From NCBI GenBank assembly GCA_015068055.1, contig SVLG01000009.1, forward strand, positions 1-39,573: a stretch of 39,573 nt of DNA, read 5' to 3'. The position numbers were made by a program, and so were the translations under genes. Shown piece after piece: positions 1 to 7,370 of the stretch. Under the pieces are notes generated by a model. It was not told the origin of the DNA and did not search any database. It was given only the letters and a program-made list of their open reading frames with translations. This DNA comes from Oscillospiraceae bacterium. GTDB lineage: Bacteria > Bacillota_A > Clostridia > Oscillospirales > Oscillospiraceae. Every line of letters begins with the position of its first letter. The first letter of the stretch is position 1.

Positions 1-1355
1 ATGAACTTCTTCACCTCGTCAATGGCAATGGCCTCGTCGATGCTGCCGCGGGTGCAGGCATCTTCGCAGCGGCGGTTGCAGATACGACCACAGATGGCGG
101 GAAGCGGATTATCCTTCTTGATGAGTTCCAACGCCTCGGTATACTTGCCCTGAGCAGCCTTCTTCAAGTAGCCCTGTACGGAGATGTGGGCCGGACAGGC
201 GGTCTTACAGGGAGAGGTACCGGTGTCGTAGCAGTTGATGCGGTTGGTGTCACGGTAGTTCTCGTCCCACATATGGGGGCCCCACTTCATCTCGCTGGGC
301 AGCGGGTGGCGGGGATACTCGATCCTGCCGCCGTCCTTGGTGCAGAGCTTCTGGCCCAGCTTCACGGCGCCGGCGGGGCAGGTTTCCACGCACTTGCCGC
401 AGGCAACGCAGTCCTCGGTGGTAACTTTGGCCACGTAAGCGCTGCGGGAAAGATTGGGCGTATTAAAAAGCTGGGAAGTCCGCAGGGCGTAGCAGACATT
501 GATGTTGCAGTTACAGATGGCAAAAATCTTATCTGCGCCGTCGATATTGGTGATCTGGTGAACAAAACCATTTTCTTCACCCTGACGGAAAATCTCCAGG
601 GCTTCCTCCCGGGTGATGTAGCGGCCGCCTTTTCCCGTTTCCACTACGTAGTCTGCCATGTCGCCTACAGCGACACACCAGCCCTCGGGGTCATCGGCGC
701 AGCCTTCGTCATAAGTAATGCGGCTCTTGCGGCAGGAACAGGGTGAAGCGGCGTACTTGCCCTCGTACTTATCCAGCCAGTGGGAGATATGTTCCACATC
801 AATGGAGTGGTTCTCGGTCTCAATGGCCTTTTCCACCGGGATCACGTGCATGCCGATACCGGCACCGCCGGGAGGAACCATGGGTGTTACCTTCTCCAGC
901 GGCAGACGGCTCATGCGCTCGAAGAAGCGGCCCATTTCCGGATACTTCTTCAAAATGGTGTCGTTCATATTGGTGAATTCAGCGCTGCCGGGGACGAACA
1001 TGGGAAGGACATACTGCTTGGTCCGGCTTGGATTTTCCCAGTTATACTCAAGGATACCAATAAAGCTCATTTCCTCCAGAATGGGTTCAAGCTTTTCTCT
1101 GGACATGCCGGTTAGTTTCATCATCTCATCCAGTGTTTTGGGCTTACGGACACCCATTTTCAGAGCGACCTCCGCCATCTCGTCGGTGAGCAGCATGGAG
1201 AGACCCCAGTATTCCGGGTCATACTTATTGAGTTTCTGGAAACCAAGCTTCACGGGAATGCGGTTCGTGATCATTTTGCCGAGATCGAGTATAACCTGTC
1301 TCGGCTCTTCGTTCTCTACGAAGTCGGGGACAAAGCCTGCCAGATGATCTGCCAT
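1..1355 (-). CDS. Fe-S/GltD-type FAD-dependent oxidoreductase, N-terminal part (runs off the window)
   Basis: An open frame of 451 codons starts at ATG 1355 and is still open at base 1, so the C-terminal half is missing. Seen: residues about 50-110 resemble a winged-helix-like helical domain. Residues 206-227 and 281-288 hold scattered cysteines (CSC, CNCNINVC). A ferredoxin motif CVACGKCVETCP has C316, C319, C322 and C326. From residue 375 the sequence matches the N-terminal Fe-S domain of the glutamate synthase small subunit (GltD), with C383, C387 and the ICGRICNRRCEDAC block at 421-434. In GltD relatives this domain precedes FAD- and NAD(P)-binding folds, so the missing part probably holds them. 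I infer a cytoplasmic flavoenzyme moving electrons between NAD(P)H and ferredoxin or another Fe-S partner. Substrate unknown. It is divergent from a GntR-type repressor and has its own promoter and operator. Confidence is high for the family, low for the reaction. Confidence 0.8.
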   Translation of the reverse strand, partial: MADHLAGFVPDFVENEEPRQVILDLGKMITNRIPVKLGFQKLNKYDPEYWGLSMLLTDEMAEVALKMGVRKPKTLDEMMKLTGMSREKLEPILEEMSFIGILEYNWENPSRTKQYVLPMFVPGSAEFTNMNDTILKKYPEMGRFFERMSRLPLEKVTPMVPPGGAGIGMHVIPVEKAIETENHSIDVEHISHWLDKYEGKYAASPCSCRKSRITYDEGCADDPEGWCVAVGDMADYVVETGKGGRYITREEALEIFRQGEENGFVHQITNIDGADKIFAICNCNINVCYALRTSQLFNTPNLSRSAYVAKVTTEDCVACGKCVETCPAGAVKLGQKLCTKDGGRIEYPRHPLPSEMKWGPHMWDENYRDTNRINCYDTGTSPCKTACPAHISVQGYLKKAAQGKYTEALELIKKDNPLPAICGRICNRRCEDACTRGSIDEAIAIDEVKKF

Positions 1356-1386
1356 ATCTTTACTCCTTTCCATACGCCAAAGCCTT

Positions 1387-1399
1387 CTGGTCATACCAG
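1387..1399. promoter_or_regulatory. Putative GntR/FadR-type operator in the flavoprotein leader
   Basis: Perfect palindrome CTGGTCATACCAG, 11-23 bases downstream of the predicted transcription start of the minus-strand flavoprotein gene. It fits the TGGTnnnACCA form known for FadR-subfamily GntR regulators. Read on the minus strand, its core TGGTATGACCA is identical to the core of the palindrome at the start of the regulator gene (1530-1540). Confidence 0.65.
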
Positions 1400-1416
1400 C
1401 ATAGTTAGCTGTTTAA

Positions 1417-1445
1417 ATTTTATGATCATCGCGTCTTATAGTCAA
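1417..1445 (-). promoter_or_regulatory. Sigma-A promoter of the flavoprotein gene
   Basis: On the minus strand, -35 TTGACT (1445-1440), a 17-base spacer and -10 TAAAAT (1422-1417). The predicted start near 1410 gives a leader of about 55 bases that contains the operator at 1387-1399. Confidence 0.65.
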
Positions 1446-1492
1446 CATCATGTTGAAAATTCTGCGTTGTATCCTGTTTTCTTCTCTTGTAT

Positions 1493-1520
1493 TTGGGAAT
1501 ATTATATGCTAAATTATACT
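1493..1520 (+). promoter_or_regulatory. Probable promoter of the GntR-family regulator
   Basis: TTGGGA (1493-1498), 16-base spacer, TATACT (1515-1520). An alternative pair is TTGTAT (1487-1492), 17 bases, TAAATT (1510-1515). Either start falls just before or inside the palindrome at 1528-1542, as expected for autorepression. Confidence 0.5.
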
Positions 1521-1527
1521 TGTGGTC

Positions 1528-1542
1528 TGTGGTATGACCACA
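1528..1542. promoter_or_regulatory. Putative autoregulatory operator of the GntR-family regulator
   Basis: Perfect palindrome TGTGGTATGACCACA (six-base arms, three-base centre) at the predicted transcription start of the regulator and 20 bases before its ATG. It contains the FadR-type signature TGGTnnnACCA and shares the 11-base core TGGTATGACCA with the site at 1387-1399. Confidence 0.65.
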
Positions 1543-1562
1543 ATACTTTTGGAGGTGCTGCC

Positions 1563-2276
1563 ATGGAATTCGACAGACTCTATGCGCCCAGTCTCAAGGA
1601 GCTGTTTATCAATCAGCTGCAGGATCGCATTCTTTCGGGGGATCTGCCCATGGGGACAAAACTGCCGCCGGAACGCGATCTTTGCGCGCAGATGCATGTC
1701 AGTCGCGCCGTTGTGAACGCGGGTATCACAGAACTGGCTCGACAGGGGTTTCTGGAGGTGAGAGCGCGTCAGGGAACCTACGTGGCCGACTACCGTCGCA
1801 CCGGCAACATGGACACGCTGATGGCCATCATGCGCTACAACGGCGGTGTGCTGGGTCGAGATGAGATACGCTCCATTCTTGAAGTGCGCTGCGGACTGGA
1901 GCAAATGGCCATTGCGCGGGCCATCGATTACGCCAGCGACGTGGATTTAGAGGCGCTGGAAAAGTATGTGGACGCGCTGAGCACTATGCCTCTCCCCTCC
2001 CCTGCTCAGGCGGCAGAGATTGCCTTTCAGTTCCATCATGAGATGACACTATGCGGCGGCAACAGCATTATGCCGCTGATTTACAGTTCCTTTAAAGTGC
2101 CTTGTACAGCGCTCTGGATTCGTTTCTGCCGTAAGTTCGGCGTCGCAGCCCTGCATGCCAACATGGAACAGCTTTACAGGCATCTCCTCAATCGCGACAA
2201 AGTGGGTGCAGCCGAATGGACCACTGCCTACCTGCAGGAGGCCATCAGCGGCAGCCAGCAAATTTATGAAGCATAA
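1563..2276 (+). CDS. GntR-family transcriptional regulator, FadR (FCD) subfamily
   Basis: A 237-residue DNA-binding regulator. Residues about 8-75 form the GntR winged helix, with the signature SGDLPMGTKLPPERDLCAQ and an EVRARQGTYV wing. Residues about 90-230 are an all-helical FCD ligand domain, including FHHEMTLCGGN, the region that in relatives contributes metal or ligand contacts. Length is normal. ATG 1563 is chosen because GGAGGTG (1551-1557) lies at good spacing; the frame is open further upstream but those starts lack a ribosome site and lie in the promoter. It is divergent from the flavoprotein gene and convergent with porB. The two matching palindromes suggest that it represses itself and the flavoprotein gene. 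FadR-subfamily members usually sense organic acids or acyl compounds; the ligand here cannot be read from sequence. Confidence 0.9.
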   Translation: MEFDRLYAPSLKELFINQLQDRILSGDLPMGTKLPPERDLCAQMHVSRAVVNAGITELARQGFLEVRARQGTYVADYRRTGNMDTLMAIMRYNGGVLGRDEIRSILEVRCGLEQMAIARAIDYASDVDLEALEKYVDALSTMPLPSPAQAAEIAFQFHHEMTLCGGNSIMPLIYSSFKVPCTALWIRFCRKFGVAALHANMEQLYRHLLNRDKVGAAEWTTAYLQEAISGSQQIYEA

Positions 2277-2281
2277 AAGAC

Positions 2282-2320
2282 ATAAGCCGACAGCTCCGTT
2301 TCCGGAGACTGTCGGCTTAT
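2282..2320. terminator. Shared hairpin between the GntR regulator and porB
   Basis: Perfect 12-bp outer stem (ATAAGCCGACAG with CTGTCGGCTTAT) and a 5-bp inner stem (CTCCG/CGGAG) around a TTTC loop, lying between two convergent genes. A short T-rich stretch follows on the minus strand (TCTTTTA); the plus-strand side has little T-run. Probably a bidirectional terminator. Confidence 0.7.
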
Positions 2321-2347
2321 TAAAATAGAAGGATGGAACAACAGAAA

Positions 2348-3280
2348 TTAAAGGTTGGCGAGGGCGAGGAGTTCTTCCCAGTTGCGGTCCACTTCGGCCT
2401 GAACCTGCTGGATCATCCATTCGTTCCCGGGCTTGAACATATGGGCGAAGCGGCCCTGCAGCTTCAGGTACTCCTCCACGGGCTTCTTGTTCTTGGGGAT
2501 GTAGTTGATGGTGTACTTGCCGTCAATGACCTCATACAGGGGCCACACACAGGTCTCCACCGCGGCCTTGGTGACCTCCATGAGCTTCTCACTGGGATAA
2601 CGCCAGCCACGGGGGCAGGGAGCCATAACGTTCAGGAACGCAGCACCGGGCGTGTAAATGGCCTTGTGCGCCTTCTCGGAGATGTCCTTGAAGTTGCCTA
2701 GGAAGGTGGTCTGGGCCACATATGGCACGTTGTGGGCCACCATGATCTTGGTCAGGTTCTTCTTCTGCTGGAGCTTGCCGGGGATAATGCTGCCAACAGG
2801 CGTGGTGGTGGTGTCGGCAAAGTGCGGCGTGGAGGAGGAACGCTGAATGCCGGTGTTCATGTAGGCCTCGTTGTCGTAGCAGACATAGACCATGTCGTGC
2901 CCGCGCTCCATGGCACCGGACAGGGACTGGAAGCCGATGTCATAGGTGCCGCCGTCGCCGCCGAAGGCGATAAACTTGTAGCTGTCATCGATCTTGCCGC
3001 GCTTCTTCAGAGCCTTATACGCCGCTTCCACACCGGAGATGGTGGCCGCTGCATTCTCAAACGCGTTGTGGATAAAGCTTTCCTTCCAGGCGGTATAGGG
3101 ATACATGAAGGTGGAGACCTCCAGACAGCTGGTGGCAGAGCAGACAACCGCCTTATCCTCCGGCTCCAGAGCCCGGAGAATGGTGCGGACCGCAATGGGG
3201 CTGCCGCAGCCGGCACACATTCTGTGGCCGCCGGCCAGACGTTCTTCCTTCAAAAGGTTTTCTTTCAGATTGTAAGCCAT
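2348..3280 (-). CDS. porB: 2-oxoacid (pyruvate-type):ferredoxin oxidoreductase, beta subunit
   Basis: The 310-residue thiamine-diphosphate subunit of a four-subunit 2-oxoacid:ferredoxin oxidoreductase, which oxidatively decarboxylates a 2-oxoacid to acyl-CoA and CO2 and reduces ferredoxin. The TPP motif is GDGGTYDIG (108-116), with the metal-binding YDNEAYMNTG nearby. C22, C25, C52 and C222 (in APCPRGW) are placed as expected for the proximal 4Fe-4S cluster. Length fits PorB. The ATG follows GGAGGGG by 8 bases. It is last in porC-porD-porA-porB, 15 bases after porA. Pyruvate is the commonest substrate for this architecture, but 2-oxoisovalerate or another branched 2-oxoacid cannot be excluded from sequence alone. 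Confidence 0.92.
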   Translation of the reverse strand: MAYNLKENLLKEERLAGGHRMCAGCGSPIAVRTILRALEPEDKAVVCSATSCLEVSTFMYPYTAWKESFIHNAFENAAATISGVEAAYKALKKRGKIDDSYKFIAFGGDGGTYDIGFQSLSGAMERGHDMVYVCYDNEAYMNTGIQRSSSTPHFADTTTTPVGSIIPGKLQQKKNLTKIMVAHNVPYVAQTTFLGNFKDISEKAHKAIYTPGAAFLNVMAPCPRGWRYPSEKLMEVTKAAVETCVWPLYEVIDGKYTINYIPKNKKPVEEYLKLQGRFAHMFKPGNEWMIQQVQAEVDRNWEELLALANL

Positions 3281-3295
3281 TCCTGCTTCCCCTCC

Positions 3296-4474
3296 TTATT
3301 CACGGACTTCCAGATACCGGTAGGTATTGCCGGTCTCGCCGGTGGCAATGACCTCCTCCAGTTGGGAAACCACGGTCTCAATGCTCTCGACCCGCACGTC
3401 TCTGCCGCCCAGACCGTAGATGTAGTTAATCATCTTCGGTCCGGTCACATTGGCGAAGTAGAGGGCCATAGCGGTCTCGGCGCCGATGGGGCCGCCGTTG
3501 CCGGTAAAGCTGTCGGTCTTGTCCATGGCGGCAACCGCCTTCACATTTTTCAGCGCCTCGGCGATGTCCTCGGCGGGGAAGGGGCGGAAGGAGCGGATCT
3601 TGATAAGGCCGACCTTCTTGCCCTGGGCGCGAAGCTGCTTGATGGCCTCCTTGGCGGTGCCGGCGGAGGAGCCGATCATAATGAGCGCCATCTCTGCGTC
3701 GTCCATCATGAACTTCTCAATGAGTTCGTAGCGGCGGCCGGTCATTTCGGCAAACTCGGCACCGACCTTCTTGATGACGTCCTTGGCGTCCATCATGGTC
3801 TGGGCCTGCTGACGCTTGGCCTCCATATAGTAGACGGGGGTAGCATAAGCACCGACTGCCATGGGCTCGTCCTTCTTCAGCAGGTAGTGCTCGGGCTTGT
3901 ACTCGCCCACGAAGGCCTTGACCTTCTCATCCTCCACCAGCTCGATGTTCTCGATGGCGTGAGAGGTGATGAAGCCGTCCTGACAGATCATGATGGGCAG
4001 CTGCACGGCTTCGCCGATGCGCATGGCCTGCAGATAGTTGTCGTAGGCTTCCTGGTTGGTCTCGGCAAAGAGCATAAGCCAGCCGGAGTCTCGGACGGAC
4101 ATAGCATCGGAGTGATCGTTGTTGATGTTGATGGGGCCCGAGAGGGCGCGGCAGGAGACGGCCAGCGTGATGGGCAGACGGTCGGAAGCTGCCACATAGA
4201 GCATCTCGGACATGTAGATGAGGCCGCAGGAAGAAGTGGCGCTGATGGCACGGGCACCGGCCGACTGTGCGCCGATGCAGGTGGACATGGCACTGTGCTC
4301 AGACTCCACGGCCACAAACTCGGTATCCACTTCCCCGTTATCCACATAGGTGGAAAAATACTGGGGGATCTCCGTGGATGGAGTGATGGGGAAGGCGCCC
4401 ATGAAATCCGGGTTGATCTGCTTCATGGCGACGGCAATGGCCTCATTGCCGGAAAGTCTTTCTCTGATTCCCAT
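3296..4474 (-). CDS. porA: 2-oxoacid (pyruvate-type):ferredoxin oxidoreductase, alpha subunit
   Basis: The 392-residue alpha subunit. It carries the pyrimidine-side TPP domain with FPITPSTEIPQY (29-39), where the conserved Thr/Pro contact the 2-oxoacid, and the VESEHSAMS region whose Glu activates TPP. The second half is the transketolase C-terminal-like domain. A GTG codon 15 bases further upstream would overlap the end of porD. ATG 4474 is preferred because GGAGGG lies 6 bases before it, leaving an 11-base gap to porD. It pairs with PorB to make the catalytic core. No truncation or missing motif was seen. Confidence 0.92.
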   Translation of the reverse strand: MGIRERLSGNEAIAVAMKQINPDFMGAFPITPSTEIPQYFSTYVDNGEVDTEFVAVESEHSAMSTCIGAQSAGARAISATSSCGLIYMSEMLYVAASDRLPITLAVSCRALSGPININNDHSDAMSVRDSGWLMLFAETNQEAYDNYLQAMRIGEAVQLPIMICQDGFITSHAIENIELVEDEKVKAFVGEYKPEHYLLKKDEPMAVGAYATPVYYMEAKRQQAQTMMDAKDVIKKVGAEFAEMTGRRYELIEKFMMDDAEMALIMIGSSAGTAKEAIKQLRAQGKKVGLIKIRSFRPFPAEDIAEALKNVKAVAAMDKTDSFTGNGGPIGAETAMALYFANVTGPKMINYIYGLGGRDVRVESIETVVSQLEEVIATGETGNTYRYLEVRE

Positions 4475-4485
4475 GTTTTCCCTCC

Positions 4486-4794
4486 TCACTTCTGGTCCCT
4501 GATCATATGGATGGCATCGAAGGGACAGACGTTCGCACAGATACCGCAGCCCTTGCAGTAGAAGTAATCAAAGTCGCCGCGCTTGCCGTCCTCGGTTACC
4601 GGAATGGACATATCCGGGCAGACCGGGGCGCAGAGCAGGCACTGCTTGCACTTGTCCCAGTCGATCACGGGCTTCATGGTGCGCCAGTCGCCGGTTTCCA
4701 CCACAGCGCTGGTGCCGCCCTCGAAAATGTTGCAGCCGGGGGTAATATCCCGCCAGGAAACGTTGGCGGTCATGTCTTTGGCCAGGTGACTCAT
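4486..4794 (-). CDS. porD: 2-oxoacid:ferredoxin oxidoreductase, delta (ferredoxin) subunit
   Basis: A 102-residue ferredoxin-like subunit. A lead section with GGTSAVVETGDWRTMKPV, typical of PorD, precedes two 4Fe-4S motifs: C49, C52, C55, C59 and C80, C83, C86, C90. It passes electrons from the proximal cluster in PorB to external ferredoxin. Its ATG overlaps the porC stop (ATGA), with GGAGGT 9 bases upstream inside porC, so the two are probably translationally coupled. Confidence 0.93.
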   Translation of the reverse strand: MSHLAKDMTANVSWRDITPGCNIFEGGTSAVVETGDWRTMKPVIDWDKCKQCLLCAPVCPDMSIPVTEDGKRGDFDYFYCKGCGICANVCPFDAIHMIRDQK

Positions 4795-5369
4795 CCGATT
4801 TGCACCTCCTCCATGGAACGCTTCAGTGCGCGCATATTGCCCTCTATTACCTGGGGCTTGGAGGCAAACTTATGATGGAAGGACGCCTCCATGTCCTTGA
4901 TAAACGCTTCGCTCTCCACAACGCCGGATACCTTCACGATGGCGGCCAGCATGGGGGTGTTGGGGAAGTTCTTGCCCAGCTCCTCCTCGCTGATCCGGCC
5001 GGCGTCGATGGTGCAGACCTTGCCGGTGTAGCCCTTGAGCATGGGGCGGAGCTCCTCGGGGCTCTTGCCGGAGTTGATGACGATGGCACCCTCGGCCTTC
5101 AGACCGGCGGTGACGTCCACGGCGGAGAGAAGGGTCTCGTCCACCACTACCACGTAGTCCGGGTAATAGATGTTGGAGTGGACGGTGCTGCGCTCGCTGC
5201 TGATGCGGTTATACGCGGTGATGGGTGCCCCCATGCGCTCCGGACCATACTCCGGAAAGCCCTGTACATACTTGCCGGTGTTGAATGCCGCATCCGCCAG
5301 CAGCAGAGACGCCGTCTTGGCCCCCTGCCCGCCACGGCCGTGCCAGCGGATTTCCACGATGTCGTTCAT
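4791..5369 (-). CDS. porC: 2-oxoacid:ferredoxin oxidoreductase, gamma subunit
   Basis: The 192-residue gamma subunit, first gene of the por operon. It starts with the family signature EIRWHGRGGQGAKTAS (6-21) and continues with FPEYGPERMGAP, both characteristic of PorC/VorC proteins; in the family this domain binds CoA. The frame stays open 15 codons upstream, but ATG 5369 is chosen because GGAGAG lies 7 bases before it and homology begins there; the upstream ATG at 5414 has no ribosome site. The gene is divergent from the PLP enzyme at 5612 across a 242-base AT-rich region. Confidence 0.92.
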   Translation of the reverse strand: MNDIVEIRWHGRGGQGAKTASLLLADAAFNTGKYVQGFPEYGPERMGAPITAYNRISSERSTVHSNIYYPDYVVVVDETLLSAVDVTAGLKAEGAIVINSGKSPEELRPMLKGYTGKVCTIDAGRISEEELGKNFPNTPMLAAIVKVSGVVESEAFIKDMEASFHHKFASKPQVIEGNMRALKRSMEEVQIG

Positions 5370-5457
5370 GCTGTTCTCTCCGTTTCTTTCATTAAAATTT
5401 AATTCTCCTTGCATAATAGCCTTATTGTAAAAATTAGTATTAAATATAATTTACTTA

Positions 5458-5486
5458 AAGATAGCACATATTTCGACTGTTGTAAA
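5458..5486 (-). promoter_or_regulatory. Possible promoter of the porCDAB operon
   Basis: On the minus strand, TTTACA (5486-5481), 17-base spacer, TATCTT (5463-5458). It would give an AT-rich leader of about 80 bases. The -35 is close to consensus and the -10 is weak. No copy of the GntR-type palindrome is visible here. Confidence 0.4.
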
Positions 5487-5529
5487 TCCCCAATAGGCTT
5501 TTTATTATAATTTGGCCGGTTTCTTGCTA

Positions 5530-5558
5530 TTGACAATTTGAGTTTTGATAAATATAAT
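5530..5558 (+). promoter_or_regulatory. Perfect-consensus sigma-A promoter of the D-threonine aldolase-like gene
   Basis: TTGACA (5530-5535), exactly 17 bases, TATAAT (5553-5558): a full match to the sigma-A consensus in an AT-rich setting. The predicted start is near 5565 and the leader about 46 bases. Confidence 0.75.
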
Positions 5559-5611
5559 TAAATTAGCTTATTGAAAGAAATTTAAATTTAGATTAATTAA
5601 TGGAGAAAACT

Positions 5612-6730
5612 ATGAAGGTATACGAACTGCCGACACCGGCTATTCTTCTGGACATGAACGTGTTGGAACGCAATATCAAAAAGTTTCAAAGCATGTGTGA
5701 TCAGAACGGAAAAGAACTGTGGCCCATGCTCAAAACACACAAGTCTCTGGCCATTGCAAAAATGCAGAGCGATGCCGGAGCCGCAGGCTTTCTTTGCGGC
5801 ACGCTGGATGAGTGCGAAGCCCTCTGCGAGGCCGGATACAAAAAACTGATGTACGCATATCCCGTCGCCAGCCGCTTCTCTGCCAAGCGGGTCATTGAGC
5901 TGAGCCGCAAATGCAGCTTCATCATCCGGCTGGATACCACGGAGGCCGCCGGGATTGTGAACGCCGCCGCCAGCGAAGCCGGAGTCATTGTCAGTTATAC
6001 AATCATCGTAGACTGTGGATTGCACCGCTTTGGTATTGCACCGAACAAGGTTGGCGAATTTGCTGAAAAACTGAAGGATTTTACTAACCTGAGATTTGTC
6101 GGAATCTCCACCCACCCCGGTGCTGTGTATGCATCCACCAAAGCCGACGAGGTTTCCCAATATGTAAAAGCAGAGGCGGATGCCCTGCAGATTGCCGCAG
6201 ATATCCTGCGCCAATCCGGACTGGAACCCGAAATCATCTCCAGCGGCTCCACCCCCACCTTCACCGAATCCGTCCGTAATCCCAGCATCGGCATATACCA
6301 CCCCGGAAATTACATATACAACGACTGCATCCAGATTTCCATTGAGAGCGCCAAGGAAGAGGACTGCGCTCTGACGGTGCTTGCCACCGTTATTTCCCGC
6401 TCCGCCGAAGGACACTACGTCTGCGATGCCGGCGCCAAATGCCTTGGGCTGGACCAGGGAGCACACGGCAACGATTCCATCATCGGCCATGGTCGGGTCA
6501 TCGGCCATCCCGAGCTGATTGTCAGCGCCCTCTCCGAAGAAGTCGGAAAGCTGAGCGTTAAAGCAGGGGCGACCACGGATCTGAAAGTGGGAGAGCAGAT
6601 CCGCATCATCCCCAACCACTCATGTTCCACAGCCAACCTCACCGATCACTACATTACCGTACGCGGAGAGAATGTCGAAGGCACAGTCTATGTGGACATC
6701 CGCGGCAATCGCTGCAATTGGAACCTGTAA
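5612..6730 (+). CDS. D-threonine aldolase / D-serine dehydratase-like PLP enzyme
   Basis: A 372-residue fold-type III PLP enzyme (alanine racemase-like N-terminal barrel). The LKTHKS segment (40-45) provides the Schiff-base lysine. The C-terminal metal motif PNHSC, with H336 and C338, is the zinc/manganese site of the D-threonine aldolase and eukaryotic-type D-serine dehydratase family. The expected reaction is cleavage of a D-3-hydroxyamino acid to glycine plus aldehyde, or dehydration of D-serine; the motifs do not separate the two. ATG 5612 is chosen over ATG 5600 because GGAGA (5602-5606) precedes the second ATG at correct spacing. It is a single-gene unit with a consensus promoter and a strong terminator, convergent with a cupin-XRE regulator. 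Confidence 0.82.
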   Translation: MKVYELPTPAILLDMNVLERNIKKFQSMCDQNGKELWPMLKTHKSLAIAKMQSDAGAAGFLCGTLDECEALCEAGYKKLMYAYPVASRFSAKRVIELSRKCSFIIRLDTTEAAGIVNAAASEAGVIVSYTIIVDCGLHRFGIAPNKVGEFAEKLKDFTNLRFVGISTHPGAVYASTKADEVSQYVKAEADALQIAADILRQSGLEPEIISSGSTPTFTESVRNPSIGIYHPGNYIYNDCIQISIESAKEEDCALTVLATVISRSAEGHYVCDAGAKCLGLDQGAHGNDSIIGHGRVIGHPELIVSALSEEVGKLSVKAGATTDLKVGEQIRIIPNHSCSTANLTDHYITVRGENVEGTVYVDIRGNRCNWNL

Positions 6731-6731
6731 T

Positions 6732-6768
6732 GCAAAGCGCCGCCCCAACAAATGGGGCGGCGCTTTGC
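6732..6768. terminator. Bidirectional hairpin terminator
   Basis: Perfect 15-bp stem (GCAAAGCGCCGCCCC with its complement) around a 7-base loop, starting one base after the stop of the PLP enzyme and 16 bases from the end of the convergent regulator. T-runs are short on both sides, but the stem is very G+C rich. Confidence 0.75.
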
Positions 6769-6783
6769 TGTTATAGAAACATA

Positions 6784-7335
6784 TTACATACCAGGAAAGG
6801 CTATGGCAAACATGATTTGCGCTGCCTTATCTCCTTTATTATACCAGGCGTGCTTGGCCATGGCCGGAATCCGAATGCTGTCGCCTGCACGAAAGTCAAT
6901 CTGGTTATCTTCCAGCTCCAGCACCAATTCGCCATCCAGAACCACAGCTACCTCCTCACCCTGATGCGCCATAGCGGAATCCACGCTGGAGCATCCGGGC
7001 TGCAGGTATAGTGTATACATGGAAATCGCGCCGCTGGTGTCCGGCGTCAGCAGTTCATAGTCAACACCACCGACAATAATGTGTCTGCGCTCCTCGCGGT
7101 GAACCATATCCTTGGGCTGCTCGCCGGTCGGCGCCATAAAGAGGCGGATCAGAGGAATGTCCAGCTCCGCTGCAATTGTTCGCAAGGTTTTGAGAGACGG
7201 ATTGGAGAGATCACGCTCAACCTGACTGAGCATAGAGGCAGTAATACCCACTCTCTCAGCCAAAGTCTTGACTGTGAGACCCTGCAGCTGGCGATAATGA
7301 CGTATTCGCTGACCAACACTTACATTGCTTTCCAT
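6784..7335 (-). CDS. XRE-family regulator with C-terminal cupin domain
   Basis: A 183-residue two-domain regulator. Residues 9-62 are an XRE helix-turn-helix (TVKTLAERVGITASMLSQVE). Residues about 105-178 are a double-stranded beta-helix cupin with H124, E128 and H162 in the usual metal/ligand positions (MAHQGEE and AKHAW). This architecture (PuuR/SinR-like) is typical of regulators of amine and amino-acid catabolism. ATG 7335 lies 7 bases after GGAGGG; a TTG two codons upstream is less likely. It is downstream of the histidine operon with no clear terminator between, but has its own promoter. Its position opposite the D-amino-acid enzyme makes that gene a possible target. Confidence 0.88.
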   Translation of the reverse strand: MESNVSVGQRIRHYRQLQGLTVKTLAERVGITASMLSQVERDLSNPSLKTLRTIAAELDIPLIRLFMAPTGEQPKDMVHREERRHIIVGGVDYELLTPDTSGAISMYTLYLQPGCSSVDSAMAHQGEEVAVVLDGELVLELEDNQIDFRAGDSIRIPAMAKHAWYNKGDKAAQIMFAIAFPGM

Positions 7336-7370
7336 TTCCAATCCCTCCGGGCTGAATAATAGCGGTTGTT

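Noticed and set aside
1344..1562. An upstream extension of the GntR regulator by 73 codons
   Set aside because: It would cover the promoter and both operators; the ribosome site and family alignment place the start at 1563.
2732..4561. A 609-codon plus-strand open frame across porA and porB
   Set aside because: It is antisense to two clear genes, rich in Gly, His, Val and Leu as expected of the complement of high-G+C coding sequence, and has no recognisable domain or ribosome site.
5370..5414. A 15-codon N-terminal extension of porC
   Set aside because: The ATG at 5414 lacks a ribosome site; the family begins at the later ATG, which has GGAGAG at correct spacing.
5597..6619. A 340-codon minus-strand open frame opposite the D-threonine aldolase-like gene
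   Set aside because: The plus-strand gene has a consensus promoter, a ribosome site and intact motifs; the antisense frame has none of these.
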